Positions 1 to 9,465 of a stretch of 64,000 bases of DNA are shown here, piece by piece. Source of the DNA: Nitrospira sp. GTDB lineage: Bacteria; Nitrospirota; Nitrospiria; Nitrospirales; Nitrospiraceae. The notes under the pieces were generated by a model that was given only the letters and a program-made list of their open reading frames with translations, was not told the origin of the DNA and did not search any database. The first letter of the stretch is position 1. Every line of letters starts with the position of its first letter. Both the position numbers and the translations under genes were made by a program. Location: NCBI GenBank assembly GCA_018242725.1, contig JAFEBI010000015.1, forward strand, positions 62,001-126,000, read 5' to 3'.

Positions 1-946
1 CGACCAATCCATTGAATTCCGGTTCGGGTTTGCGCTCTTTGTTGAGCGCCGGCCAGGCTGTCGATGGAAGCGCGAGCGCGGCCTGAATCGTCGCGAGAAT
101 CGACTCTCCATTACGGTCAATCTCGGAACCGTGAAGCCCCCTGACTTTGCGCAACTCATCCTGATGCCGTGGCGGATGCCGCGCGAGTTGGAGGAGGACT
201 TCGTCCCGAACGACTCGGTTGCGAGGCACATTGCGCCGCTTCGCTTCCCCTTCACGCCAAGCTGCAAGCTCCCGGAGGACTGCCGCCGCCTTCGGCTTCA
301 GTTGATCCCATCCCCGGATCCGTTGATAGCGTTCTTGCGGCTCCCGCCGAGACTCGCCGACCGCTCCTTCGAGACGCGCAAACTCTTCATGGACCCACGG
401 CAACCGACCAAGTTTGGACAACTTGGTCTGCAGATGATCATGGATCGCCAAGAGAAACGTCACATCTTCAAGCGCATAGGCCAGTTGATCGTGAGACAAC
501 GGGCGAGCACTCCAATTGGTAAACGTATGGGCCTTGTCCAATCGTCTCCCATGTACCCGCTGCACAAGATTGGCATAGGCAACCTGCTGGCCAAAGCCCA
601 CCATGGCTGCCGCGATCTGGGTATCGAAGAACGGTTTTGGAATCTGGCCAGCATGAACCGCAAAAAGATCCAGATCTTGCCGCCCGGCATGCACGACCTT
701 TTGAACCCGCTCATCGCAGACGACTTCCCAGAATTTATCGAGGCCACCCTCCGACAACACTGCCGGGAAATCGATGACGGCCGCCGTCTGTTCGGTCGCA
801 ACTTGAATCAGCTCAAGCTTGGGAACGAAACTGTCCTCCCCGACGAATTCGGTATCCAGCGCCAAGCGGGGACTGTCACGAAGTTGCTGGCACAATTCGC
901 CGAGCTCACTGGCACTCGTAATGTACTGTGGTGGAGTGGACATCAT
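1..946 (-). CDS. rnd: Ribonuclease D (3' end cut by window edge)
   Basis: Likely a 3'-5' exoribonuclease of the DEDD family that trims the 3' ends of tRNA precursors and other small RNAs. The reading frame is open from an ATG at 946 through the left edge, giving about 315 codons. Visible motifs are Exo I (LDTEFV, near residue 33), Exo II (HAGRQDLDLF, near residue 95) and a region resembling Exo III (YALEDVTFL). A C-terminal HRDC-like helical segment near residues 235-290 contains RDEVLLQLA and LRKVRGL. RNase D is usually about 370-390 residues, so perhaps 60 residues are missing. The start follows the stop of the J-domain gene by only 10 bases, which suggests co-transcription. Family assignment is firm; the exact start is probable because a second ATG follows directly. 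Confidence 0.93.
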   Translation of the reverse strand, partial: MMSTPPQYITSASELGELCQQLRDSPRLALDTEFVGEDSFVPKLELIQVATEQTAAVIDFPAVLSEGGLDKFWEVVCDERVQKVVHAGRQDLDLFAVHAGQIPKPFFDTQIAAAMVGFGQQVAYANLVQRVHGRRLDKAHTFTNWSARPLSHDQLAYALEDVTFLLAIHDHLQTKLSKLGRLPWVHEEFARLEGAVGESRREPQERYQRIRGWDQLKPKAAAVLRELAAWREGEAKRRNVPRNRVVRDEVLLQLARHPPRHQDELRKVRGLHGSEIDRNGESILATIQAALALPSTAWPALNKERKPEPEFNGLV

Positions 947-956
947 CACCGATCCA

Positions 957-1586
957 TCATTCCGAAGGGTTATAGGGGTGATCCGGCGGCCGCATCGGCT
1001 CTGTGTTACTCAGGCTGAGGTATTCCTTCAGGAATTGATAGGCTTCCAGCATCCGGCGCAGTTCCGGTTCAGAGCTCCGATCACCGTTATTGGCATCGGG
1101 ATGGAGTTGCTTGGCCTTCACTCGGAAAGACGCCGTCACATCCGCCAGCGAGCTCCCGAACTCGACTCCCATGATCGCATAGGCATCCACCGCGTTATTC
1201 ACCCCGCTCGGATTTTCAGACAAGGACCCCGCTCCACTGGCCGCTTTCAACATGTCGGCCAGACTGACCCGCTTACGCCGCCGCCGTGGGCGTTCCCGAA
1301 TTTCGCTGTCGAACTCATCCCATCGATCTTCGACAAATTCCAACCGAGACTCTAGCCGCATGGCGCCGCTCAAATCCCGAACCACCTCCAGCTCTTCTTC
1401 AATTTCGACCAGAGACCTGATGACTTCCTCCAGGCCATGTTCCACCTGAAAAAACCCATCCACCCGTTCTTCCATCATGGTCTCGACGGCCACATCCAGA
1501 CTTTCTTCGGTTTTTGCGCGCAATGAACCAATCCGTTTTTGCATGCCTGTTCGGAACTTCAAAAATTTGGCGGTGGAAAACGGCAT
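957..1586 (-). CDS. Small J-domain (DnaJ-like) protein
   Basis: A 209-residue protein with a C-terminal J-like domain at about residues 133-190, including DAYAIMGVEFGSSLADV and the diagnostic HPD tripeptide in QLHPDANNG. J domains stimulate the ATPase of Hsp70/DnaK. The N-terminal 100 residues are highly charged and rich in Glu and Arg (EEELEVVRD, RERPRRRRKR) and probably form a coiled coil. There is no Gly/Phe region or zinc-finger domain, so it is not DnaJ itself but a specialised co-chaperone. It precedes the RNase D gene by 10 bases and is probably transcribed with it. The client is unknown. The J-domain call is firm; a role tied to RNA processing is only suggested by the neighbour. Confidence 0.8.
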   Translation of the reverse strand: MPFSTAKFLKFRTGMQKRIGSLRAKTEESLDVAVETMMEERVDGFFQVEHGLEEVIRSLVEIEEELEVVRDLSGAMRLESRLEFVEDRWDEFDSEIRERPRRRRKRVSLADMLKAASGAGSLSENPSGVNNAVDAYAIMGVEFGSSLADVTASFRVKAKQLHPDANNGDRSSEPELRRMLEAYQFLKEYLSLSNTEPMRPPDHPYNPSE

Positions 1587-1686
1587 CGTGCTCCCCTGAT
1601 TCCCAAGGGGCGCATTCTACCACAGGGGCTACGTCGGTCTGAAGACTCAAGAAACCATGCGACACCGGGTGATAAAAGGAACAAAA

Positions 1687-3129
1687 TTACTCGGACAGAG
1701 GTGGATCGTCCTCTTTCGCCCGTCTTCTAGCCACGCCGCTCGCGCGGGCTGCGGCAGCCACGGCCCGCGACACACGAGGAACGACCTCCTTATCGAAGAC
1801 GCTGGGAATAATGTAATCCTCACTCAGCGTATTCTCCGGAATCACATGGGCAATGGCCTGTGCAGCCGCGAGCTTCATCGCCTCGTTGATCTCACTCGCT
1901 TGAGCATCAAGCGCTCCCCGGAAAATCCCCGGAAATGCCAGTGCATTGTTGATCTGATTCGGATAATCCGAGCGCCCTGTGGCGAAGATCGTACTATGGG
2001 CGCTGCCCACTTCCGGAGGAACCTCCGGATCCGGGTTCGCCAAGGCAAAGACGATTCGATCGGAAGCCATCAACTCGAGATCGTCCGCCGTCACCACATT
2101 GCCGACGGAAAGACCAATGAAAACATCGCCGTCTTTCAACGCATCACGCAGCGTGCCTTTCGGATTCTCCCTGGTCAAACAAGCACGGAGGTCGGTTCGG
2201 CAGGCCCGGAGTTGTTCGGCTTCCCCGGACAGGATGATGCCTTCCTTGTCGCACCCCAGCACATGCGTGGCACCGGCCGCCAGTAAGATACGGCAACAGG
2301 CCGTGCCGGCGGCACCCAGTCCATTGACGACGATCCGGACCTGATCCAGTTGTTTTCCCAAGACCCGAAGAGCATTCGTTAATGCGGCGAGCAACACCAC
2401 CGCCGTGCCATGCTGATCATCATGCATCACAGGAATATCAAGAACGTGTTTCAGTTTCTGTTCAATCTCGAAGCAACGCGGCGCGCTGATGTCTTCCAAA
2501 TTGATCCCGCCGAACCCAGGGGCAATGCCTTGGACGATTTGGACGATGACATCCGGCTCTTGCGTACTCAAACAAATGGGCCACGCATCGATCCCAGCCA
2601 GCTCTTTAAAGAGCATCACCTTGCCTTCCATGACGGGAAGCGCGGCCTCCGGACCAAGATTCCCCAACCCCAGCACAGCCGAGCCGTCTGAGACGACCGC
2701 AACACTATTGCCCTTGCTCGTAAAGGTATAGACTTTGGACTTCTCCTTCGCGATAGCCTGGGACACTCGTCCCACTCCCGGCGTATAGACCATTGAGAGC
2801 ACGTTCCTGGTACTGATCGGAACTTTACTGCCCACCCGAATCTTGCCGCCGAGATGAAGAAGGAAAATGCGATCGGAAGCTGACAGCACGGTGACATCGG
2901 GCAACCCATTCAACCGGGCCAGAACTTTTTCACCGTGGTCTTCGTTCTGAACATCGAAGGTGATGTCCCGCACCATGCGCGTCTTGGTCGCCGAGACGAG
3001 ATCGACCGCCCCAAGATTCGCCTGTTCCTCCGCTAACAGCGCCGCAACTTGCGCAAAAATGCCGGGCTTATTCGCCAGTTCCAGTCGAACCGTCAATCGA
3101 TAATTGGAGTAGGGACCGATGTCTCTCAT
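1687..3129 (-). CDS. NAD(P)-dependent malic enzyme with N-terminal ACT domain
   Basis: Oxidative decarboxylation of malate to pyruvate, linking the TCA cycle to pyruvate and supplying NAD(P)H. Residues about 10-90 form an ACT-like domain (LTVRLELANKPGIFAQVAALL), which often binds amino acids. The catalytic domain follows, with YTPGVG, PVMEGKVMLFKELAGIDAWP, the metal-binding stretch PVMHDDQHGTA and the dinucleotide-binding VVNGLGAAGTA. About 480 residues. The chosen ATG at 3129 has AAGGA about eight bases upstream and starts directly before the ACT domain; a longer frame to 3177 adds 16 residues that look non-native. The gene is divergent from the YyaL-like fusion gene. ACT-containing malic enzymes are known in bacteria, so the architecture is normal. 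Cofactor preference cannot be read from the sequence. Confidence 0.93.
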   Translation of the reverse strand: MRDIGPYSNYRLTVRLELANKPGIFAQVAALLAEEQANLGAVDLVSATKTRMVRDITFDVQNEDHGEKVLARLNGLPDVTVLSASDRIFLLHLGGKIRVGSKVPISTRNVLSMVYTPGVGRVSQAIAKEKSKVYTFTSKGNSVAVVSDGSAVLGLGNLGPEAALPVMEGKVMLFKELAGIDAWPICLSTQEPDVIVQIVQGIAPGFGGINLEDISAPRCFEIEQKLKHVLDIPVMHDDQHGTAVVLLAALTNALRVLGKQLDQVRIVVNGLGAAGTACCRILLAAGATHVLGCDKEGIILSGEAEQLRACRTDLRACLTRENPKGTLRDALKDGDVFIGLSVGNVVTADDLELMASDRIVFALANPDPEVPPEVGSAHSTIFATGRSDYPNQINNALAFPGIFRGALDAQASEINEAMKLAAAQAIAHVIPENTLSEDYIIPSVFDKEVVPRVSRAVAAAARASGVARRRAKEDDPPLSE

Positions 3130-3183
3130 AGGCGTCCTTGTTTCCTTCCTTTCTCGACTGAAGCCTACCACAAACACGCCGTT

Positions 3184-3251
3184 CGTGAAGCGTGACGTGT
3201 GGGGCGGAACGAAATCCTATCTCATCTCTTCTTTGCGAAATACGCTTCACG
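3184..3251. repeat. Inverted repeat in divergent intergenic region
   Basis: A perfect 10-base inverted repeat, CGTGAAGCGT at 3184-3193 and ACGCTTCACG at 3242-3251, spans the gap between the divergent malic enzyme and YyaL-fusion genes. A related pair of arms occurs at 55952-55987, so it may belong to a dispersed family and need not be a gene-specific operator. Confidence 0.6.
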
Positions 3252-3306
3252 TGATACAAGCATCGCTCCGTTGACGCTCTTCAGGTCCCGATGCTAGGTT
3301 GAGCCC

Positions 3307-6300
3307 ATGTCATCGTCGTCTATGACCGGCAAGCCGAATCGCCTCATCCACGAAACCAGTCCCTACCTGCTGCAACATGCCTACAACCCTGTCGACTGGT
3401 ATCCTTGGGGACCGGAAGCGCTGCAGCGTGCAAAAGACAAAACGCGGCCCATCTTACTCTCCATCGGTTACTCCGCTTGCCACTGGTGCCATGTCATGGA
3501 ACGGGAATCGTTCGAGAACCAGGCCATTGCGGAGCTCATGAATCGCTGGTTCATCTGTATCAAGGTCGATCGCGAAGAACGCCCTGACCTGGATGAGATC
3601 TACATGGCCGCCACTGTCACCATGAACCATGGCCAGGGTGGGTGGCCGATGACGGTGTTTTTGACGCCTGAGCAGGAACCCTTCTTTGCCGGTACCTATT
3701 TCCCCCCTGAAGATCGCTGGGGCCGTCCAGGTTTCGGCTCCGTTCTCAAGAAGATTGCCGACTATTGGGACACACGATCTTCAGAAGTCCGTGATCAAGC
3801 CAAGGAGCTGACGGCGCAGTTGCAAGGCACGAAGCAGCTCCCCTCTCCGATCTCCATCAGCGAATCGGTGCTGACGGAAGCCGTCTCCCAATTCAAGGAC
3901 GAATTCGACGAAACCCATGGTGGGTTCGGTACCGCACCGAAGTTTCCTCCGGCGATGGGCTTGTCGTTTTTATTGAGGAGTCACCGACGATCGGGAGATT
4001 CGCAAACCCTCGACATGGTGACCAAGACCCTTGACATGATGGCGGCAGGTGGCATCTACGACCATATCGGTGGCGGCTTCGCGCGCTACTCGACGGACGC
4101 CCGATGGCTGGTCCCTCATTTCGAAAAAATGCTCTATGACAACGCGCTGCTGGCACGCGTGTATGTTGAGGCCTATCAAGTTACCAAAACATCGCTCTAT
4201 CGCCATGTCGCAACCGAGGTACTTGACTATATCTGCCGTGAAATGACCGGCCCTGAAGGCGGATTCTACTCCTCGACCGATGCCGATTCGGAAGGTGTTG
4301 AAGGTAAGTTCTTTGTTTGGACACCAACTCAGGTCCGGGAGATTCTCCAAAACGACGAGGACACACAACGATTCTGCGCCCTATACGACATCACGGAGTC
4401 TGGCAACTGGGAACATACAAACATTCCTAATCGGCTGCGACCAATTGAAGACATCGCCAGGCAATTGAATCTGACCACCGACGAGTTGCTGAACAGCGCA
4501 TCCCATGCGAAACCTCTGCTCTATGAAGCGAGGAAGAAGCGGATCTCACCCGGGCTTGACGACAAGATCATCACCTCATGGAACGGCATGATGCTCTCGG
4601 CCATGGCCGAAGCCGCACGCGTCTTTGACGACGCCCGATACCTCCAGCAAGCCGTGAGGACGGCCGATTACCTGTTGCGGCACCATGCCAAACCTGATGG
4701 ACGCTTATTCCGCACCTCACGAGCCGGTCGCGCACATATCGACGCCTATCTGGAAGACTATGCCTATCTGGCAGAAGGGTTGCTCGACCTCTACGAAGCC
4801 GGAGCCGCTGAATCCTATCTCCATGCCGCTGCGCGATTGGCCGACTATCTGATCTCAGACTTTGAGGACAAGGAGCAGCGCGGATTTTTCACCACGGCAC
4901 AACAGCATGAAGCCCTCATCTTGCGTCACCGCGAAGGCACTGACGGAGCAACGCCGAGCGCCAACGCCGTAGCCGCCTCAGCCCTCGCCCGACTGTCCTT
5001 CCACTGTGATCGAGATGACTGGCGCCGTGCTGCGACAACGGCGGTGCGCGCTTACGGCCGACAGGTCACTCGCTATCCTCGAGCATTTGCCAAGAGTCTT
5101 GCGGTCGTGGACTTTTTGACCGACGGTCCAGTGGAGCTGGCGATTATCGGTGATGCCACACAGGACTCGCTTAGTTCGCTCCGACAAGCCGTGGCTCAAT
5201 GTTACCTTCCCAACCGCATCATCGCGACAGGCTCGCCATTGACACCATCCTCTCTGCCTCTCTTGAAGGACAGACCAACCGTTTCCGGTCTACCCACTCT
5301 CTATATTTGCCGGAATTACACGTGCCGACAGCCGATCACGGACCCTCGTACCGTTGCGGAGGCTCTACGGACCGATCAGTCCACCTCCTTGAATCTGCAG
5401 GGCGAACCAAGAGTACTGAGCGGCGCTCTGCTGTCTGGACAGGCGACCGCACAGGGTACGGCGACCTACGCCTCTCGCATGCTGACGCGCAGCGGACAGG
5501 CCAGCCTCGCACAGGGATTGACGCTGCTCGGTACAACCGGGCTCACCACCACACGCATCGGATTCGGCACCTATCGAGTCAACACCCAGCACGCCGAACA
5601 TCGCGCGGCACTCACACAGGCTATACGAACATCCTGCAACCTCATTGACACCTCCACGAACTACACGGACGGCGACAGTGAACGATTGGTCGGATCCGTG
5701 CTGCATGAACTTGTGGCATCCGGTGAGATTCGACGAGATGAACTCATCATCGTGTCTAAAATCGGCTATATCCAGGGGCAGAATCTGAACATTGCCGAAG
5801 CGAAGGAAAAAGCCGGGCACCCCTACCAAAATATGGTGAAATACGGGGACGGGATATGGCATTGCATTCATCCCGAATTCTTGGCGGACCAACTGGCGTT
5901 GTCATTGGATCGTCTTGGGCTCATGACGCTGGACGTCTGCCTGCTCCATAATCCTGAATATTTCCTCTTGGAAGCTCGACATCGCGGCATCATAGATCTG
6001 GAGAAGTTGCGTACTGATTTCTATGACCGCCTTCAGCGAGCCTTCGCCTATTTTGAGACACAGGTGGCGGCTGGACGCCTTCAATATTATGGTGTATCCT
6101 CGAACACGGTCGCATCGTCTGCCGATGACTCAGAAGGGACATCCCTCTCGCTCATGATCCAGGCAGCTGAAACGGCGGCACGATCCGTCGGGGCATCTAC
6201 CCATCACTTTCAGGTCTTACAGTGCCCGATGAATCTCTTTGAATCTGGGCCTGCCACAAGCGCCAATACGGGCCCATCAAATGCGCAGACAGTTCTTGAC

Positions 6301-6987
6301 TATGCACGAGAGCACAACATCGCCGTGCTGGTGAATCGGCCGCTCAATGCCATGGTGGCACGCAACACAATGATACGGCTCGCTGACCTCCCGGTCGAAG
6401 AGGCGTCAATCGACATTGAGCGACAGCTCGGTATCGTCGACGCACTTGAACAGGAATATCGAACCGCTCTTGCCCCTAATATCCAACCGACTGGTACCGA
6501 GACAACTCCGAGCGACTATTTCGCATGGTCCGGAGAACTACGTCGCATCAGACCACAAATCCAAGGGCTCGAGCATTGGGAACAGATTGAGCACCATATG
6601 GTTGCGCCGCAAGTCAATCAGGTCCTCCAGTTGTTGTCTCGCCATCTCTCCGGAAAGACGGCTGAACAGTGGGAGCACTGGCGGCAACGGTACATTCCTG
6701 AGCTTTTGACTCTTCTGCGCGCATTCAGGCACGAAGCCACCCTGCGGAGTCGAGTCCAAACCGAACGGATTGCGCACACAATCAGACCGCTCTTGCCCGA
6801 CGCTCATCGTGCCGCCTCTCTCTCTCAGCAGATGTGCTGGATCCTGTGCAGCACACCAGGCATTACCTGTGTCTTAAACGGCATGCGAACACCGAAGTAT
6901 GTTGAGGATTCATTGGCAGTCTTGAACTGGACGCCGATCGACGAGACCCGGCCGATCTATGCAGAAGCCCGGTCACTCCTTCAGTGA
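3307..6987 (+). CDS. YyaL/DUF255 thioredoxin-fold protein fused to an aldo/keto reductase
   Basis: A 1226-residue fusion. The N-terminal part (to about residue 690) matches the YyaL/spermatogenesis-associated protein 20 family. It begins with a DUF255 thioredoxin-like domain carrying SACHWCHVM (cysteines about 58 and 61), followed by a six-hairpin barrel-like region ([50 protein letters not shown]). From about residue 743 an aldo/keto reductase domain begins ([12 protein letters not shown]). It keeps the expected catalytic residues: Asp and Tyr in NLIDTSTNY, Lys in IVSKIGY and His in [10 protein letters not shown]. There is no stop or frame break between the parts. YyaL family members usually stop near 650-700 residues. 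The reaction and substrate are unknown; a redox role is inferred. It is followed 33 bases later by an OmpA-like lipoprotein gene. Confidence 0.9.
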   Translation: MSSSSMTGKPNRLIHETSPYLLQHAYNPVDWYPWGPEALQRAKDKTRPILLSIGYSACHWCHVMERESFENQAIAELMNRWFICIKVDREERPDLDEIYMAATVTMNHGQGGWPMTVFLTPEQEPFFAGTYFPPEDRWGRPGFGSVLKKIADYWDTRSSEVRDQAKELTAQLQGTKQLPSPISISESVLTEAVSQFKDEFDETHGGFGTAPKFPPAMGLSFLLRSHRRSGDSQTLDMVTKTLDMMAAGGIYDHIGGGFARYSTDARWLVPHFEKMLYDNALLARVYVEAYQVTKTSLYRHVATEVLDYICREMTGPEGGFYSSTDADSEGVEGKFFVWTPTQVREILQNDEDTQRFCALYDITESGNWEHTNIPNRLRPIEDIARQLNLTTDELLNSASHAKPLLYEARKKRISPGLDDKIITSWNGMMLSAMAEAARVFDDARYLQQAVRTADYLLRHHAKPDGRLFRTSRAGRAHIDAYLEDYAYLAEGLLDLYEAGAAESYLHAAARLADYLISDFEDKEQRGFFTTAQQHEALILRHREGTDGATPSANAVAASALARLSFHCDRDDWRRAATTAVRAYGRQVTRYPRAFAKSLAVVDFLTDGPVELAIIGDATQDSLSSLRQAVAQCYLPNRIIATGSPLTPSSLPLLKDRPTVSGLPTLYICRNYTCRQPITDPRTVAEALRTDQSTSLNLQGEPRVLSGALLSGQATAQGTATYASRMLTRSGQASLAQGLTLLGTTGLTTTRIGFGTYRVNTQHAEHRAALTQAIRTSCNLIDTSTNYTDGDSERLVGSVLHELVASGEIRRDELIIVSKIGYIQGQNLNIAEAKEKAGHPYQNMVKYGDGIWHCIHPEFLADQLALSLDRLGLMTLDVCLLHNPEYFLLEARHRGIIDLEKLRTDFYDRLQRAFAYFETQVAAGRLQYYGVSSNTVASSADDSEGTSLSLMIQAAETAARSVGASTHHFQVLQCPMNLFESGPATSANTGPSNAQTVLDYAREHNIAVLVNRPLNAMVARNTMIRLADLPVEEASIDIERQLGIVDALEQEYRTALAPNIQPTGTETTPSDYFAWSGELRRIRPQIQGLEHWEQIEHHMVAPQVNQVLQLLSRHLSGKTAEQWEHWRQRYIPELLTLLRAFRHEATLRSRVQTERIAHTIRPLLPDAHRAASLSQQMCWILCSTPGITCVLNGMRTPKYVEDSLAVLNWTPIDETRPIYAEARSLLQ

Positions 6988-7020
6988 CAGTCGGCATGCC
7001 CTTCACTCAGAGGCAGACCT

Positions 7021-7587
7021 ATGACATCGGTACGCAGTGTGACGCTCGTCAGCCTCTTCGGCCTTACCGTTCTCCTGATGCATGGATGTTCTTCTAAATC
7101 AGGATCCCTTATCGGGCAAGACCTGCGTGGACAGGAGGAATGGATCGCTGAACCAGCGATTAAAGAGATCCCTCCGAATGATGCCCACATCACCGACTCA
7201 CGGACAACTCCTGCCATGCGGTCGGAACTGACCGCACGAAACGCTACTGGCTTGGATTCAGGAGTGTTGGCCGACATCTTGTTTGACTTTGATCAAGAAG
7301 CCATCCAAGGGGACGCCCTGCAAGTCTTGGAATCCGATGCAAAACAGCTGCAGCAAGACAATATCACCCGCCTCATCTTGGAGGGACGAGGCGATGATAT
7401 CGGCACATCCGCGTACAATCTCGTGTTGGGCGAGCGCCGAGCAAAAAACGTCAAGTCCTATCTTCGACGAGTCGGTGTCTCCATAGACATCTCAACGACC
7501 AGCTATGGGAAAGACCGTCCGCTCTGCTTCGAACACAGCAGCGAATGTCGACAAAAAAATCGAAGTGTTCATCTGATCGTCCAATAG
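7021..7587 (+). CDS. Pal-like OmpA-family lipoprotein
   Basis: A 188-residue putative outer-membrane lipoprotein. The N-terminus is a signal sequence ending in a lipobox-like LLMHGC, with Cys at about 23. The C-terminal half (about residues 85-188) is an OmpA/Pal peptidoglycan-binding domain with ILFDFDQEAI, LILEGRGDDIGTSAYN and LGERRAKNVKSYL, the last matching the helix that contacts peptidoglycan. The canonical HTD of Pal is replaced here by GRGDD, so this is a divergent member. The spacer between lipid anchor and domain is rich in polar residues. It lies downstream of the YyaL fusion and upstream of ppx, on the same strand. The tol genes that normally accompany pal are not seen, so calling it pal itself is not justified. 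Confidence 0.85.
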   Translation: MTSVRSVTLVSLFGLTVLLMHGCSSKSGSLIGQDLRGQEEWIAEPAIKEIPPNDAHITDSRTTPAMRSELTARNATGLDSGVLADILFDFDQEAIQGDALQVLESDAKQLQQDNITRLILEGRGDDIGTSAYNLVLGERRAKNVKSYLRRVGVSIDISTTSYGKDRPLCFEHSSECRQKNRSVHLIVQ

Positions 7588-7717
7588 GCCATCCGATAGG
7601 ACCGCGCTACGCCGGTAGATTCTCCCGCAGTTGTCACACATCGTTCACTCTCCACTCCTTGACAGATCTCTTGTTGTTCATTACTGTCCGTACGCGCTCA
7701 CACAAGAGGAGAGGGTC

Positions 7718-9271
7718 GTGTCCAAACTGGCTGTCATCGATATCGGAACCAACTCCATTCATATGGTGCTGGCGGAGATTCTGGCGGATGCCAGCTTTAA
7801 AATTCTGGATCGGTTCAAAGACATCACCAGATTGGGAAACGGCGTGTTCGCCACCAGGCGTCTTTCCGACGAATCCATGGCACGCGCGATGAATGTGCTC
7901 AAGACGTTGGTCACACTCGCCCGCAACAAGGGGTTTGAGCGCATCATCGCGACGGCGACCAGCGCGGTGCGTGAAGCCCAAAACGGTGGCGAGTTTGTGG
8001 CGATGATTCAGGAACAGATCGGGCTGAGAGTACGCGTCATCAGCGGGGTGGAGGAAGCTCGGCTGATCTTTCTCGGCGTCAAGAACAGCATCGCGCTGTC
8101 GGACGGACCGACATTGGTCATCGATATCGGTGGCGGATCGGTTGAGCTGATCGTGGGGAATCGAGACGGTTTGATGCACGGCACCAGCCTCAAACTGGGA
8201 GCCATCCGGCTCACCGAACAATGCCTCCAGAAAACTCCGCCATCGGAATCCATGATGCACGCGCTCGAAACCGTCGTCACAACCCATCTCCGTGATGCCC
8301 TTGGATCCTTCAAGATGAAAAAGTTCCACTCGCTGGTCGCCACCTCCGGCATGGCCGGCAACGTGGGCGAGGTCGTCCATCTCCGCCAAACGGGTCGCCC
8401 GCTGCCACAACACAATTTGGCCACCGTTCCCTTGCGGCATATCCGAAGCCTTGAATCTGAGTTGGCCCGATCATCGGTGAAAGACCGCTTGGCCATTCCA
8501 GGTCTGGACCCCAAACGCGTCGACACCTTGCTCCCCACAACCGTCGTGCTGCGATGCCTTCTTGAACTATCCGGCCTTCAGGAGATCACACTCTGTGACA
8601 AAGCCATTCGGGAGGGAATCATCTACGACTTTATCGCCCGCCATCGCGAAGGGTTGAAGGCCGAACAGGATTTTCCTGACGTCCGACGCCGGAACGTGAT
8701 CGGTCTCGCTCGGCGCTGCCATGCGCCAGAGAGCCATTCGCTCCATGTCGCCAATTTGGCCTTGCAATTGTTTGATCAGACCCGGCGAGAGCATCACCTC
8801 GGAGACCAGGCACGGACCTGGCTCGAATATGCCGCTATCCTGCACGACGTGGGATATCACATCAATCCCAGACAACATCACAAGCACGCATACTATCTCA
8901 TCAAACATAGTGATCTTGGCGGGTTGACTGCTGAGGATATCGATGTGGTCGCCAATATCGCTCGCTATCACCGACGATCCTTGCCGACACTCAAACATGA
9001 AGAATTCACGAGCCTGCTGCCCCGCCTTCAACGCACCGTCAAGATCCTGGCCTCGCTGTTGCGAATCGCGGATGGACTCGACCGGACCCATTTCTCATTG
9101 ATTCAACACCTGCGGGTTAAACTTGGAAAGCTCGTTACTATCGACGTGCACCTTACCGGTGACGCGGAAATGGAACTCTGGGCCGCGAAGAGCCGAGCCG
9201 ATCTCTTCGAACAGGTCTTTCGCCGCCGTGTTCAATTCACTGGCGTGCCGATGGAAACCCGAAAATCATGA
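7718..9271 (+). CDS. ppx: Ppx/GppA family phosphatase with C-terminal HD domain
   Basis: Exopolyphosphatase or guanosine pentaphosphate phosphohydrolase of the ASKHA fold. Residues near the start show the phosphate-binding loop AVIDIGTNSIHMVL, then a second loop VIDIGGGSVELIV and the conserved GVEEARLIFLGV. The C-terminal part (about residues 330-500) is an HD-like domain with HSLHVANLALQLF, AAILHDVGYHI and RYHRR, as in long Ppx proteins. The GTG at 7718 is chosen because AGGAGAGG lies directly upstream and the protein then begins VSKLAVIDIG; an upstream ATG at 7631 would add 29 residues with no family resemblance. It converges with the ExeA-like ATPase gene. The 194-base gap between them contains a small palindrome, GATTCACAGTGAATC, at 9402-9416. 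Substrate preference between polyphosphate and pppGpp cannot be told. Confidence 0.92.
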   Translation: MSKLAVIDIGTNSIHMVLAEILADASFKILDRFKDITRLGNGVFATRRLSDESMARAMNVLKTLVTLARNKGFERIIATATSAVREAQNGGEFVAMIQEQIGLRVRVISGVEEARLIFLGVKNSIALSDGPTLVIDIGGGSVELIVGNRDGLMHGTSLKLGAIRLTEQCLQKTPPSESMMHALETVVTTHLRDALGSFKMKKFHSLVATSGMAGNVGEVVHLRQTGRPLPQHNLATVPLRHIRSLESELARSSVKDRLAIPGLDPKRVDTLLPTTVVLRCLLELSGLQEITLCDKAIREGIIYDFIARHREGLKAEQDFPDVRRRNVIGLARRCHAPESHSLHVANLALQLFDQTRREHHLGDQARTWLEYAAILHDVGYHINPRQHHKHAYYLIKHSDLGGLTAEDIDVVANIARYHRRSLPTLKHEEFTSLLPRLQRTVKILASLLRIADGLDRTHFSLIQHLRVKLGKLVTIDVHLTGDAEMELWAAKSRADLFEQVFRRRVQFTGVPMETRKS

Positions 9272-9465
9272 CAGAGTTCCCGCTCTTCAAGACGGCACCA
9301 TACCGACGCCATTTCGTTTATTGCATGCCCTAGACTTTGCCGGCGCGACTCTCTCATCAGATCCTCCCACCTCTCTGAACTCCGGAATGCTTGTGTGAGT
9401 CGATTCACAGTGAATCCTGATATTCCACACGATTTGCTGCGGAGAGCTGCATCGCTGGAGATGAG

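Noticed and set aside
131-1018. Long plus-strand open frame of 295 codons at the left end
   Set aside because: It is antisense to the RNase D frame, which carries all three exonuclease motifs and the HRDC-like region.
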